Shown here piece by piece: positions 51,621 through 61,807 of a DNA stretch of 64,000 bases (position 1 is the stretch's first letter; each line of letters starts with the position of its first letter). Both the position numbers and the translations under genes were made by a program. The DNA is taken from contig NZ_CP091056.1 in the NCBI RefSeq assembly GCF_021535045.1, forward strand, positions 1,860,001 through 1,924,000, written 5' to 3'. Origin of the DNA: Ornithinimicrobium sp. INDO-MA30-4. GTDB lineage: Bacteria > Actinomycetota > Actinomycetes > Actinomycetales > Dermatophilaceae. Under the pieces are notes generated by a model. The model was not told where the DNA came from. It was given only the letters and a program-made list of their open reading frames with translations, and ran no database searches.

Positions 51621-53302
51621 ATGAGCTCACCAGTTGATGTCACCACTACCGAAGCCTGGGCCGAACTGACCGCCCAGAAGTCGTCGTTCACGCCCGATTT
51701 ACGGGGATGGTTCGCTAACGATCCCGATCGCGTGGAGAAGTTCACCTTCACTCTGGCCGACTTGCACGTTGACCTGTCAAAGAGCCTGGTCACCGACGAA
51801 ATCCTGGCCTCGTTGGTTAAGGTCGCCGAGCAGACTGGCGTTGCCGAGCGGTACGCCGCAATGTTGGCCGGTGAGCACATCAACACCACCGAGGACCGCG
51901 CGGTTTTGCACACTGCTCTGCGCCGTCCGGCAGGGGCAACGCCGGAGTTGGTTGTCGAAGGCCAGAAGATCGACGAAGACGTGCAGTCGGTCCTCGATGA
52001 CATGGGCAAATTCGCTGACGGTGTCCGCTCGGGCGAGTGGGTCGGCGTCACCGGCAAGAAGGTCACCCACGTCGTCAACATCGGCATCGGCGGCTCTGAC
52101 CTGGGTCCCGTCACGATTTATGAAGCACTCAAGCCGTATGCCGACGCTGGCATCGAGGCTCGTTTGTCTCCAACATCGACCCGACCGACATGGCGCAAAA
52201 GACCGAGGATCTCGACCCCGAGACCACCATGTTTATCGTCGCGTCCAAGACGTTCACGACGTTGGAGACGCTGACCAACGCACGCCTTGCCCGCGACTGG
52301 CTGTGGGAGGGCCTGGCCGCGGTCGGCGCCACCGACACCAGCGATGAGGCCTCCCGCACCGAGGCCGTCTCCAAGCACTTCGTCGCCGTGTCGACTGCGC
52401 TGGACAAGGTCGAAGCCTTCGGCATCAACCCGGACAACGCGTTCGGCTTCTGGGACTGGGTTGGTGGCCGTTACTCCGTCGACTCCGCCATCGGGCTGTC
52501 GCTGGAGATCACGCTTGGGCCGGACAATTTCCGCGAGTTGCTGGCTGGTTTCCACGACGTGGACGTCCACATGGGTGAGACCCCACTGGCGCAGAACGTG
52601 CCCGTGCTGATGGGCGTCTTGAACGTTTGGTACACCAACTTCCTCGACGCTCAGTCACACGCAGTGTTGCCGTATGCGCAGCAGTTGCACCGCTTTGCTG
52701 CCTACCTGCAGCAGTTGACGATGGAGTCGAACGGCAAGTCAGTGCGCTGGGACGGCAGCCCGGTCACCACGGGGACTGGCGAAGTCTTCTGGGGCGAGCC
52801 CGGCACCAATGGCCAGCACGCGTTCTACCAGTTGATTCACCAGGGCACGCAATTAATCCCGGCTGACTTCATCGCCTTTGTGAACCCGGCCTACCCAAGC
52901 CAAGACGATGGCCGCGACGTGCACGGCCTGTTCTTGGCCAACTTCTTGGCACAGACCAAGGCGCTGGCGTTCGGCAAGACGGCCGAAGAGGTAGAGGCCG
53001 AAGGCACCGAGGGCGCACTCGTTGCTGCTCGCACCTTTGAGGGCAACCGACCCACCACGTCGATCTTTGCCGACTCGCTGACCCCACGCGTCCTGGGTCA
53101 GTTGGTGGGCTTATACGAGCACATCACCTTTGTCCAGGGCGTCATCTGGGGCATCAACTCCTTTGACCAGTGGGGCGTGGAGTTGGGCAAGCAGTTGGCC
53201 CTGCAGATCGCTCCGGCGATCGAGGGTGACGCTGAAGCACTGGCCAACCAGGACGCTTCGACCAAGGCGCTCATTGAGTACTACCAGGCCAACCGCCGGT
53301 AG
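51621..53302 (+). CDS. pgi: Glucose-6-phosphate isomerase
   Basis: About 560 residues, normal for the family. The signature blocks are [40 protein letters not shown] and [18 protein letters not shown]; the catalytic Glu, His and Lys (LGKQLALQ) are present. It interconverts glucose 6-phosphate and fructose 6-phosphate in glycolysis and gluconeogenesis. One frame change lies near 52170. It starts at the ATG at 51621, 64 bp after the siderophore protein gene. A hairpin terminator follows. Confidence 0.95.
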
Positions 53303-53334
53303 GTAGCAACTAGTCGGCACCGCCGTCGATCAAC

Positions 53335-53369
53335 GCTTGGGCTCAGTGCAACTCGCACTGGGCCCAAGC
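53335..53369. terminator. Bidirectional hairpin terminator between pgi and the GNAT gene
   Basis: GCTTGGGCTCAGTGC (53335-53349) pairs with GCACTGGGCCCAAGC (53355-53369) with one internal mismatch around a five-base loop (AACTC). It lies 33 bases past the pgi stop and overlaps the last codons of the convergent acetyltransferase gene. Confidence 0.7.
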
Positions 53370-53869
53370 TACGTCTCGCCAGTCATCAAATTTGTAGCCC
53401 ACCTTGCGGAAGACCTCGATGGGTTCAAACCCCAACGAGGTATGCAGGCGTTGGCTGGCGTCATTAGGCATCGTCATCCCCGCAACGGCCTGGCGGTAGC
53501 CCATCGCGCCGAGGCAGCTGAGCAGTTCGGCATACAACTCTCGCCCGTAGCCTCGCCCACCTGCAATTATGTCTAAATAGACGCTGGTCTCACAGGTGAA
53601 GCCGTACGCCGCACGGGGTCGATAGGTGCCGGCGTAGGCATAGCCAACGATCTCCCCGCCTGCGGCCCTTCGTTTGCCTCAGCCACCAACCACAGGTGCT
53701 TGACCTGGGCATTTGCGATGCGCTCGGCAAACTCGGGCGGCGATGGAGGCACTAGTTCAAAGGTGATCGTCGTGTCGAGCACATAAGGCCGGTAGATCTG
53801 GGCACAGGCCTGCGCATCGTCGCTCGTGGCATCTCTGATGGTGAGTTTGGCGGCTGGCTTGTCGGTCAT
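53343..53869 (-). CDS. GNAT N-acetyltransferase, phosphinothricin acetyltransferase-like
   Basis: About 176 residues. The start LTIRDATSDDAQACAQIYRPYV and TTITFELVPPSPPEFAERI are typical of the Pat/YncA group, with VGYAYAGTYRPRAAYGFTCE in the middle. The acetyl-CoA motif A (GGRGYGRELYAELL) and a final FEPIEVFRKVGYKFDDWRDV are present. It acetylates an amine, possibly methionine sulfoximine or phosphinothricin-like compounds. Frame changes lie near 53670 and 53572. Confidence 0.85.
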
Positions 53870-53887
53870 CGGGTCTATTGTGCTGGA

Positions 53888-54435
53888 ATGCGCACCGTTT
53901 CTGCTTCTTTATTTGCTTCCGTCGATGGCGTCCTGGAAAACCCAGGTGGTTGGCAGTTCGACCAGTTCGATGACGGACTGGGCGAGTTGATGATGACCGA
54001 GTTGCCGAAGAGCGACACCGTCATCTTGGGCCGCCAGATGTATGACGAGTGGTCCGCCTATTGGCCGAGCGCCGAAGATGACTTCAAGGACTACATCAAC
54101 CCGATCAAGAAGTACGTCGCGTCGACATCGCTGAGCGCCCCGCTGGAGTGGAAAAACTCCGAGTTGATCGAGGGTGACCTCGTGGAGTTTGTCCGTGAGT
54201 TGAAGCAACAAGAAGGGGCGAAATCAACGTGGCCGGCAGCCTCTCGGTGGTTCGCCAACTCTTGTTGGCCGGGGTGCTCGCCAAGATCACGTTGATGATC
54301 CACCCGGTGCTCGTGGGCGAGGGCAAACGGCTCACCGAGGAGATCACCCCAGTCACCCGGCTGACGCTGATCGATCACTTGGTCACCGAAAAGGGCAATG
54401 CGCTGCTGACGTATGCATTGAAGGCTGACGCATGA
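53888..54435 (+). CDS. Dihydrofolate reductase family (RibD C-terminal-like) protein
   Basis: About 181 residues. It has the start VSASLFASVDGVLENPGGWQ, then GELMMTELPKSDTVILGRQMY and VAGSLSVVRQLLLAGVLAKI (pyridine-nucleotide binding), HPVLVGEGKRLTEE. Such proteins are NADPH reductases of unknown substrate. One frame change lies near 54220. The stop overlaps the DinB-like gene start (ATGA), suggesting co-translation. It is divergent from the GNAT gene. Confidence 0.87.
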
Positions 54436-54996
54436 GCGCGGAGCACAAGGCCACTCTGGTCAAGTATCTGCAAATGGGGCGCGATGCCCTGATGTGGAAG
54501 CTTGAGGGTCTGTCCGAATACGTCGCCCCATGACAGCAACCGGCACTAACCTGATCGGCCTGGTCAAACACATGGCAGGCATCGAGGGTGAATATTTCCT
54601 CGGCTGCTTCGACCGACCGTTTGATGACCGCCCCGATTGGATGAAAGAAGAGGGTGAGGTCAACGAGGACATGTGGGCCGCACCCGGGGAGACCACCGAG
54701 GAGATCGTCGACCTCTATCGCAAGGTGTGGTCACTCGTGGATGACGCGATCGAGTCGATGGACTTGGACACCATGGGCCATGTCCCCTGGTGGGACAACG
54801 GCGACGTCACTCTTGAACGGCTCTTGGTCCATGTGGCCACTGAAACTCATCGGCACGCTGGGCACGCGGACATCATCCGCGAAATGATCGACGGCCAAAC
54901 GGGAGTTGGGAGTCGAGCCCCAACATGCCGGGTAAGAGCCAGGAGTGGTGGGAGGCCTACCGCTCGACTTTGGAGCGAACGGCTAGAGAGGCTTAG
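54432..54996 (+). CDS. DinB/DUF664 family protein
   Basis: About 187 residues. It starts MSAEHKATLVKYLQMGRDAL, then GTNLIGLVKHMAGIEGEYFLG (with metal-ligand His), a middle helix, and LLVHVATETHRHAGHADIIREMIDG (His ligands). The four-helix DinB fold usually binds a metal and can act in thiol-dependent transferases; in actinobacteria some members use mycothiol. Frame changes lie near 54523 and 54905; the corrected C-terminus ends TAREA. It overlaps the epimerase gene by 14 bp. Confidence 0.82.
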
Positions 54997-55963
54997 CCAG
55001 CAACTCCTGCTCGCGGACGGCAGTTAGGCCGACTTTGGGGTCAAACAGCATCCGCTCGCGGTCCACCCACTCGTTGATCGCCTGGATCGTCTCAGCGAAT
55101 GGCCGGTTGACCAGGCCGAGGCTGCGTGCCGCGGACCCATCCACGGCGAACAAGCCTGCACGGTCTGGCTCGTCAATCGGCAGCCACATCGGCAGGTCCT
55201 TCCACGGCTTCACCTCAAGCTCGGCTAGCTGAGCGGGGGTGAACTCGGCGCGCGTAGCCCCACTGCCGGATGTTGCGACGACCTCATCAACGAAGGCGCC
55301 GAGGGTTGTCGGCAGACCGACGATGTTGAGCGCTCGACGCAGCGGAACTCCATGCACGGCCGCCATGAAAGCACCCAGGTCACGGACATCGGTGAACTGA
55401 ATCGCGCTGTTGTCGGCCTCGCTCGGGATCACGTGCGCGCCGCGCTCAGCGAACCGCGATGCCCAATAAGTCACCCGATCCGTGGGGTCGTCTGCCCCAG
55501 CAATGATGCCTGGGCGGATGATCGTGTGGTTCGCGAACCGCTGCCGGATCACGTCTTCACCCAGGGACTTCAACTCGCCGTAGGCGGTGACAGGGTCTTC
55601 GGAGATCTCACCCAGCGGCGTCTGATGCACGGGCGACTCTTCGTTGACCCCACCGACCGACAAGTCGGAGTAGACGCTGACGGTGGAAACGAATACGTAG
55701 TGGACCTCGGGGTTGAGGTGCTGAGCAGAGTTTTCCAGTTGAGCCGGGGTGTAGCCCGAAACGTCATAAACGGTGTCCCAGTCCCCGGCGATGGCGGACA
55801 TGTCGCCGTCTCGGTCGCCCACCAACCTGGGCAACTGAGGGTAGGCACCGGGGTCGGACTTGCCCCGGTTGCACAGCGTGACCTCCAGGTCGAGCGCGAG
55901 CAGGTGCTCGACCAGGTGCTTTCCGACAAACTGCGTGCCGCCGAGGACTAGGACACCACTCAT
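54983..55963 (-). CDS. NAD-dependent epimerase/dehydratase family protein
   Basis: 326 residues, intact. The Rossmann motif is VLVLGGTQFVGKHLVEHLL. The atypical SDR body includes YVFVSTVSVYSDLSVGG and TAYGELKSLGEDV, where Tyr/Lys of the YxxxK site are replaced by a Y-x-x-L-K arrangement. It resembles reductases acting on sugars or isoflavone-like substrates; the reaction is unknown. The start lies 2 bases after the would-be stop (TAA 55968-55966) of the mycothione reductase gene, so both are likely co-transcribed. Confidence 0.86.
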   Translation of the reverse strand: MSGVLVLGGTQFVGKHLVEHLLALDLEVTLCNRGKSDPGAYPQLPRLVGDRDGDMSAIAGDWDTVYDVSGYTPAQLENSAQHLNPEVHYVFVSTVSVYSDLSVGGVNEESPVHQTPLGEISEDPVTAYGELKSLGEDVIRQRFANHTIIRPGIIAGADDPTDRVTYWASRFAERGAHVIPSEADNSAIQFTDVRDLGAFMAAVHGVPLRRALNIVGLPTTLGAFVDEVVATSGSGATRAEFTPAQLAELEVKPWKDLPMWLPIDEPDRAGLFAVDGSAARSLGLVNRPFAETIQAINEWVDRERMLFDPKVGLTAVREQELLAKPL

Positions 55964-56002
55964 GCTTAGCTCTCCTTGTTGTTGTCTTCGCCTGCGTTGT
56001 GT

Positions 56003-57445
56003 TCAGCAACCTTCGCCACGGCCGACCTCGCGGCAGCGAGGACAACCTCGCGGCAGCGAGGACAACCTCGCGGCAGCGAGGACAACCTCGTTGAGCGCGG
56101 GGTGAATGTAGACCGTGGTCGTCAACTCGCGGACGTCGTTGTTGAGGTGAATGAGCATCAAGATCTGGTGCAGCATCGTCGAAGCCTCGGGGCCAATGAA
56201 GTGGCAGCCCAGGATCGAGTAGTCGGCCGAGGAGACCAACAACTTGGTGCGCTGGTAGTCGACACGGGCCGACCGTGCCCGCGCGCTGGCGGCCCAGTTC
56301 CCGAATACGGCGACGTATGGGGTGCCCGCGTCCTTGAGCTCCTGCTCGGTGGCACCAACACCCGCAATCTCGGGTCGGGAAAAGACCGCGTGTGGGATCT
56401 TCAGGTCATCGATCGGGCCCTGCGCTCCGTCGATCAGGCGTTTCTGCAGATAGCTAGCCTCATAGGTGGCGGCGTGCTGCAGCATGTATCGGCCATTGAC
56501 GTCGCCCAGGGCGTAAATGCCTTCGACTGCCGTCTCTAGGTTCTCGTCGACGGGGAGGAAGCCACGGGCGTTGGCCGCTAGGCCAGTCTGCTCAAGGTCG
56601 AGATCTGCCGTGTTGGGCTTGCGGCCAATCGCAAAGACAACGCGCTCTGCGGTGAAACTCTGGGGTTCACCGTCGACCGTGAATGTCGCGGTGAATTCGC
56701 TGCCGTCGTGGGTGAGGTCGGCCAACTCTGAGTTGAAGTGCGTCTCGATGTTCTTGGTGAACTCGGCCGTAAACACCTCTTCGATATCGGCGTCTTCGCG
56801 CGCCAACAGACCATCGCCGCGAACAAAGAGGGAGGTCTGGACGCCGACGCCAGCAAAGAATGAGCCAATTTCGCCGCCGATGAAGCCGCCACCAATGATC
56901 ATCACGCTCTTGGGTGGCGTGCTGCCCATCGGGAACAGGTGGGCGCTGGTCCAGATCGGCAGGTCTTCATAGCCCGGAGTGACGGGGCTAGAGCCAGTGC
57001 CAATCACGATCTTGTCGGCGGTCAGTTACAGGCCATTGACCTGCAACGTCTTTGTGTCGCCGAAGCGTGCCTCGCCGCGGAACAGGTGCGCGGCCGAGGC
57101 CTCAACACGCTTCTCGGTGCCAGGGTCGACGGCTGCGACGGAGGTGTTGACGCTGTCAAAGATCTCGTCGAGGTTGGCGCCGTTGAACTCGGCGTCGATG
57201 AAGTGCTGGGCTGCGTGCTGCACGTGCCAGCCGGTCTCGGCAAAACCGATCAGCATCTTCGAGGGGATGCAGCCACGGTTGGGGCAGGTGCCGCCAAGCT
57301 TGTCTCGCTCGATGAGCGCCACCCGCTGGCCGGCGTTGGCGGCGGCCATGGCGAGCGCCCCAGCGCGTCCACCGCCAATCACGATGAGGTCAAAGGTCTG
57401 CACGGTGGGCTCGGCGCTTGTATCAGTCGACGCGTGTTGAGTCAT
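56003..57445 (-). CDS. mtr: Mycothione reductase
   Basis: About 480 residues. The FAD motif LIVIGGGRAGALAMAAANAG, the redox disulfide GGTCPNRGCIPSKMLIGFAE, NAD-binding VMIIGGGFIGGEIGSFFAGVG and GIYALGDVNGRYMLQHAATYE are present; HPALNEVV carries the catalytic His. It reduces the disulfide of mycothiol with NADPH, the actinobacterial equivalent of glutathione reductase. One frame change lies near 57028. A 20-bp tandem repeat at the C-terminal end shifts the frame, giving VGRGEGC instead of a longer end that would stop at 55966. Confidence 0.92.
56026..56090. repeat. mtr: 20-bp tandem repeat, 3.25 copies, in the 3' end of the mycothione reductase gene
   Basis: CCTCGCGGCAGCGAGGACAA is repeated exactly at 56026-56045, 56046-56065 and 56066-56085, plus CCTCG. 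On the coding strand each unit encodes part of EVVLAAAR. Since 20 is not a multiple of three, each added copy changes the reading frame. One copy (or four) would read on to SAVAKVAEHNAGEDNNKES and stop just before the next gene; three copies do not. Confidence 0.9.
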
Positions 57446-57489
57446 GGCGGCCATTATCCCTGTGCCCCAGCCCACGGCATACTCATTGG

Positions 57490-57848
57490 GTGTTCTCTTC
57501 ACCTTGCCCTTGTGGCAGCAAAGACGCCTACAGCGACTGCTGCCAGCCACTTCACCTCGGCGAAGCCGCGGCAGAACGCCAGAACAACTGATGCGATCGC
57601 GCTACTGTGCGTATGCGCGGGGCGAGTTCGACTACATCTTTCGGACGTGGCACCCCAAGACTCGGCCCAGCGACGTCACGACGAGCCCGGACCTGACGTG
57701 GACGCGGCTGGAGATTGTGGCGGCTGAGGGGACAACGGTGGAGTTCAAGGCGCATTTTCGGACCTCCGTCGGTGGAGACGTGATGCACGAGGTCAGCCGC
57801 TTTGCTCAGCGGGCCGGGCGCTGGGTCTACGTCGAGCCGATCGGTTGA
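57490..57848 (+). CDS. YchJ family protein with SEC-C zinc motif
   Basis: About 119 residues. The N-terminal SEC-C motif CPCGSKDAYSDCCQPLH binds zinc; then TPEQLMRSRYCAYARGEFDY and FRTWHPKTRPSDV are typical of YchJ (UPF0225). The GTG at 57490 is the start. The biochemical role is unknown, although SEC-C proteins often sit near the translocon or bind other proteins. One frame change lies near 57585. It is divergent from mtr, with 44 bp between starts. Confidence 0.87.
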
Positions 57849-57914
57849 GACTGGCGCAGGCCCATCACTAGTGTCTGGTTGCCGCTGAGCGCCGCCTGCT
57901 GGGAGCATGCGAGC

Positions 57915-58438
57915 GTGTCTAAAACCAGGCAGAGCAGCCAGTCCACCCCGCTGCTTGACCACCCCGCGTGGACGTGGCCGGCACCGTCTTGATGACGCTG
58001 GCCTACTACATCGTCCCGCTCGAAGACGACCGATCACTGTGGGTCCGCGTCGGCCTGCTGTGTGCCGTCCTCGCCCTCCTTGCCGTGCTGATCGTGCGGC
58101 AACTCAAGCGCGCCAGCGATCCAGTCGGACGGCTGATTCTGGTCCTGATCGGTGCAGTGATGACACTGTCGATCGTCTTTTTCATGCTTGCCATCACGGT
58201 GCAAGGGCAGTTTGAGGGCCTGGAGACCCGTACCGACGCGCTCTACTTCACCGTGATCACCATGGCGACCGTCGGCTACGGCGACATTCACCCGACCGGC
58301 CAAATCAGTCGCGCAGTGATGGTCCTCACCGTCAGCTTCAGCGTGGTCTTTGTCGCCGCGCTGGCCTCGACCATCGTTGCTCGGCTGAGGCGAGCCGTGG
58401 GGCCGGACACTGAGGACACGACTGGCGAAGGCGGATAG
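57915..58438 (+). CDS. Two-transmembrane potassium channel-like protein
   Basis: About 174 residues. After an N-terminal polar stretch come membrane segments (AGTVLMTLAYYIVPL; VGLLCAVLALLAVLIV; LILVLIGAVMTLSIVFFMLAI), the pore helix and selectivity filter FTVITMATVGYGDIHPTG, and a last helix VLTVSFSVVFVAALASTIV. TVGYGD marks K+ selectivity. No RCK domain follows. A frame change lies near 57955; alternatively the GTG at 57968 is the start. Confidence 0.85.
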
Positions 58439-58458
58439 ATCAGTCTCAACATCGCCCT

Positions 58459-58482
58459 CCGCTGAAAGCTCCTTGTCAGCGG
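58459..58482. terminator. Hairpin between the K+ channel and YCII genes
   Basis: CCGCTGA (58459-58465) and TCAGCGG (58476-58482) enclose a ten-base loop in the 89-bp gap between convergent genes. The stem is only seven base pairs and no T-run is visible, so function is possible, not sure. Confidence 0.4.
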
Positions 58483-58527
58483 TGACCGAGTCTGAGTTGC
58501 AACGTCGACCACCAGGTGTCCGCGCCG

Positions 58528-58852
58528 TCACATGAACGGGCGTAATTCGACTCTGCGATTGCATTTTCGGACCCAAGGAGGCGAGGCGTAAAGCGGCCTC
58601 GGCGTCGTCGGCCTCTACTATCCATAAGCCAGCCATATACTCCTTCGACTCGATGAACGGGCCGTCGGTGAGCTCGGTGCCGGAGGAGCGTGCGTCGATA
58701 ACGGTGGCGGCTGCCGGCGCTGCCAGGCCACCGGCGAACACCCAGTGACCCTGATCCTGCAAGTGTTCGTTGAACTCGTCGATCGCTGCCATTTCCTCCC
58801 GGGTACCCGAGCCGGTGGTGTCATCCAGCACTGAGATTAGGTATTAAGGCAT
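58528..58852 (-). CDS. YCII-related (DGPF) domain protein
   Basis: About 108 residues. The family text is AAIDEFNEHLQDQGHWVFAGGLA, TDGPFIESKEYMAGLWIVEADD (the DGPF motif) and AEAALRLASLG, and the corrected end is ACNRRVELRPF-like (seen as CNRRVELRPFM). AGGAG lies 11 bases before the ATG at 58852. Frame changes lie near 58835 and 58583. In actinobacteria these proteins often accompany sigma factors, but none is adjacent here. Function unknown. Confidence 0.78.
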
Positions 58853-58989
58853 TTTTTGTCATCTCCTGGCGGTCGTGGGCCACTCTTTGAGTGCCCTCAA
58901 ACTGCTCCACGAACTCATCCACCTCAAACCGACAGCTGTCTTCAACTTTTTTCGATCCCGTGGCAAGCCTGCCGCCGCTGACACTCCTG

Positions 58990-60192
58990 CTACGTGTTCG
59001 CCCGCAGATATCGCCCAAAGTGCGGCACCGTGAAGGCAATGCGGCCCCGCTCACCCGAATAGATCAGGCCCTTTTTCAACAGGGCATCACGGGCTGGCGA
59101 CAACGACTGAGCCTTGCGGTTGAGGTGGATTGCCACGTCGGATGTTGCCACTGATTCGATGGCGTCGTCGGCCTGGTCTTCGACGGGCTGGGCGCCCAAA
59201 TCGGCCATGGCCTGCAGGTATTCACGCTCGCCTGGGGTGGCACGCTCATAGCGGGAGCCAAAGAAGCCGACGGCCAACTCTGCTTCGGCCTCCGGCGATC
59301 CAACCTTGACGTCGACATCGGTGATGGGGGTTCCGGGGCAACATCCCACACCGACTTGCCATAGGCCTGGATGAAGTATGGGTAGCCACCGGTCGCCGCA
59401 TACATCGCTTCAAGCGCTTCGGGTGTGAAGTCAGCGCTTTCGTCTTGGGCTGGAGTACGCAGGGCGCGGGCGGCCTGTTCCCGGTCCAGTCGATCAATGC
59501 GCGAGTAGCGAAACAGCCGTTCGGAGTAGGACTTGCTCGCCGAAAGCACGGCCGGCAGGTGCGGCAGACCTGCACCGACGACAATCACCGGCAGGGCCGA
59601 TTGGCTCAACTCGTGGCAGGCAGCGCAGAGAGCCGAGATGTCTTCGGGGCCGAGGTCCTGCATTTCGTCGATGAAGATGCCGACGCCCTTGCCGACATCT
59701 GCAGCCAGGCCACCGACATCGGTCAGCAACTCGACCAGGTCGATCTCAATGTCACCGGAGTCTGCTCGGCCAGTCACGGCTGGCACGTCGATGCCGGGGT
59801 TCCAGCGGTCGCGGAGTTTGGAGCCAGCGGGCTCACGCTGCGCGAACGCCTTAATCACCGAGCACATGGTCGAGGTCATCGCCTCGGGGGTGACCCAACT
59901 CGCGCACAGCCATGTGAAGGGCAGCGGCCATCGGGCGGCGCAGCGGCTGATCGGGACGGGCCTCAAGCTTGCCGGTGCCCCAGCGAGCGCGAACGGCCGT
60001 GGAGCGAAGGGTGTTGAGCAAGACGGTCTTGCCGACGCCTCGCAAACCGGTGAGGATCATCGATCGTTCTGGTCGGCCTCGGGCAATGCGCTCCAGCACA
60101 ACGGTGAAGCTTTTGACCTGCTCATCTCGCCCAGCAAGCTCAGGGGGTCGCTGACCAGCGCCAGGCGCATATGGGTTACTAATCGGATCCAC
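58990..60192 (-). CDS. AAA-type ATP-binding protein (ORC/Cdc6-like fold)
   Basis: About 401 residues. The start DPISNPYAPGAGQRPPELAGRDEQV is followed by Walker A LTGLRGVGKTVLLNTL, Walker B GIFIDEMQDLGPEDI, sensor-like PVIVVGAGLPHLPAVL and FRYSRIDRLD, then a C-terminal winged-helix-like region (RDALLKKGLIYSGERGRIAF). It resembles conserved actinobacterial ATPases of unknown function in the STAND/ORC group. GTG at 60192 is the start; a candidate promoter (TTGACT, 16 bases, TCTAAT) ends 2 bases before it, leaving almost no leader. Frame changes lie near 59880 and 59335. Confidence 0.85.
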
Positions 60193-60338
60193 GATTAGAT
60201 CGTATGGTCTTCTCTAGTCAATACCCGAGATTTCGACATACTCCGCAAGCGTGTCTCAGACTGACCTCACGTTTGGCGGCGCCCACTCGTCTTACCCATG
60301 TGAAAAAATGCGGAAGCAGTCAAGGTTATGGTTCCCCA

Positions 60339-61249
60339 GTGACTCAATCTCGGGCGACCGACTCTCGCTGGCTCCCCCAGTTCTTCCTTTTAGCTGTGCT
60401 GTGGGGCTGCTCGTTTGCCTTCATCGAGATCGGCTTGGAGTCGCTGACGTCAATTCAGGTTTCGTTTGGGCGTCTTTCGCTCGGCGCAGTGACGTTGATC
60501 TTGATTGCTCTGGCAACCCGAACTCGGTTGCCTCGCGGGCTCAAGACATGGGGTCACGTCGTGGTCGTCGCGGCACTGCTGAACGCCCTGCCCTTCACGC
60601 TCTTCGCGATTGGGCAGCAGAATGTGTCGTCGATTTTGGCCGCCATCATCAACGCGGCTACCCCTTGGCGACGCTGCTTGCCGTCTTGGTCGCATTCCCA
60701 GAAGAGAAGCCCAACTGGGCTCGTGGCCTGGGTTTGGTGCTTGGCTTCGCGGGCATCTTGATCGTGCTGGGTGTCTGGCGGTCCATGCCCGAGGGCGAGA
60801 TTGGCGGCATCCTGGCCTGCCTGGCCGCGATCGCTTGCTACGGCATCGGCATCCCCTACTCGAAGCGCTATCTCAGCAACTCGGGCGCCACGCCGATCGG
60901 TCTGGCGACTAGTCAGGTGTCGATGGCGAGCCTGCTGCTGGTGCCGGTGCTGCTCATATCTGGGCTTTCACCGGCCGCGCCCGTCACGTTTGAGGTCGTC
61001 GTGGCGATGGTTGCGCTCGGGGCCCTGGGCTCCGGGGTTGCCTTCATCATGTACTTCCAGGTCATTGCGCGTGCTGGCGCGACCACCGCAAGCAGCGTCA
61101 CGTACCTCACGCCGATCGTGGCGGCGATCGTCGGCATTGCCTTCCTGGGTGAGCACCTGACCTGGAACGAACCGGTGGGCGCGATGGTCGTGCTGCTGGG
61201 CGTTGCGGTCTCGCAATACCGGCCACCCAAGACCACACCCGTAGGCTGA
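60339..61249 (+). CDS. EamA/DMT family transporter
   Basis: About 303 residues with ten membrane segments, the usual two EamA repeats. Repeat 1: FFLLAVLWGCSFAFIEIGL, FGRLSLGAVTLILIALAT, ALLNALPFTLFAIGQQNVSS. Repeat 2 ends AGATTASSVTYLTPIVAAIVG and FLGEHLTWNEPVGAMVVLLGV, with the family's conserved xxxGExLTxxExxGxxLI pattern. Substrate unknown; members export amino acids, nucleosides or drugs. The GTG at 60339 is the start. One frame change lies near 60660. Confidence 0.9.
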
Positions 61250-61253
61250 CGGC

Positions 61254-61346
61254 ATGAAGCGCGCAAATCTCCGGACAGTCCTGCTCGTCCTCGTAGGCGT
61301 AGCCGTCGGCGCACTTGTCGCTTATATCGTGTCCATGAGCCGCTGA
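61254..61346 (+). CDS. Putative 30-residue single-span membrane protein
   Basis: MKRANLRTVLLVLVGVAVGA continues LVAYIVSMSR. One hydrophobic helix with a basic N-terminus. It lies 4 bp after the EamA gene stop, so it may be an operon partner or a chance ORF. The in-frame stop TGA is at 61344-61346. No homologue is recognised and no clear ribosome-binding site is seen. Confidence 0.45.
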   Translation: MKRANLRTVLLVLVGVAVGALVAYIVSMSR

Positions 61347-61420
61347 CCTAGCCTGATCGCCGGATTAAGACTCTTGATCGCACTCTATAGTTATCTACGA
61401 ATAGAGGTAGAGATTCTAAT

Positions 61421-61657
61421 ATGACGGCAGAACGGCTACGGAGTACGCCGCTGGGCACCCGCGTCGTGGTGCGCAGCTATATCGAGGGCGGCCAGCGCGC
61501 CACTGACACTCTCGGCCATCTGGTCGCCCTGACCGAAGAATGGGTGACAGTGGAAACCAAAACCGGTCCGGTTGACCTGTTGCTCGCTGACGTCATTTTG
61601 AGCAAGCCGGTGCCTCCCGCCCCGGAGCGGCGTGCCCCTCGACGCAAACCTAACTAG
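61421..61657 (+). CDS. Small SH3-like domain protein resembling the N-terminus of actinobacterial GNAT enzymes
   Basis: 78 residues, intact. RSTPLGTRVVVRSYIEGGQR and LGHLVALTEEWVTVETKTGP form a small beta-barrel-like unit ending LLLADVILSKPVPPAPERR. In many actinobacteria the same unit heads a GNAT acetyltransferase (with the text LGxRVVVRxxxxGxxTDxLGxL), but no acetyltransferase domain follows here. Function unknown. It is preceded by an AT-rich patch (61378-61420) that may hold its promoter. Confidence 0.7.
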   Translation: MTAERLRSTPLGTRVVVRSYIEGGQRATDTLGHLVALTEEWVTVETKTGPVDLLLADVILSKPVPPAPERRAPRRKPN

Positions 61658-61807
61658 CCCGCACTCCTCTGAGCATCTCGGCGGGCACCAAGGTGAGGCG
61701 CCATGGCAAAGCAACACTTGGCACACCCATGACATGTGCTGATCCCCACCACTAGGCTTGTCCCTGAAACGACTCCTCAGGGAGACCAGACGCGGGATGG
61801 AGACTTC

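Noticed and set aside
56026..56090. CRISPR-like repeats
   Set aside because: The 20-bp units are directly adjacent with no spacers and lie within a coding region.
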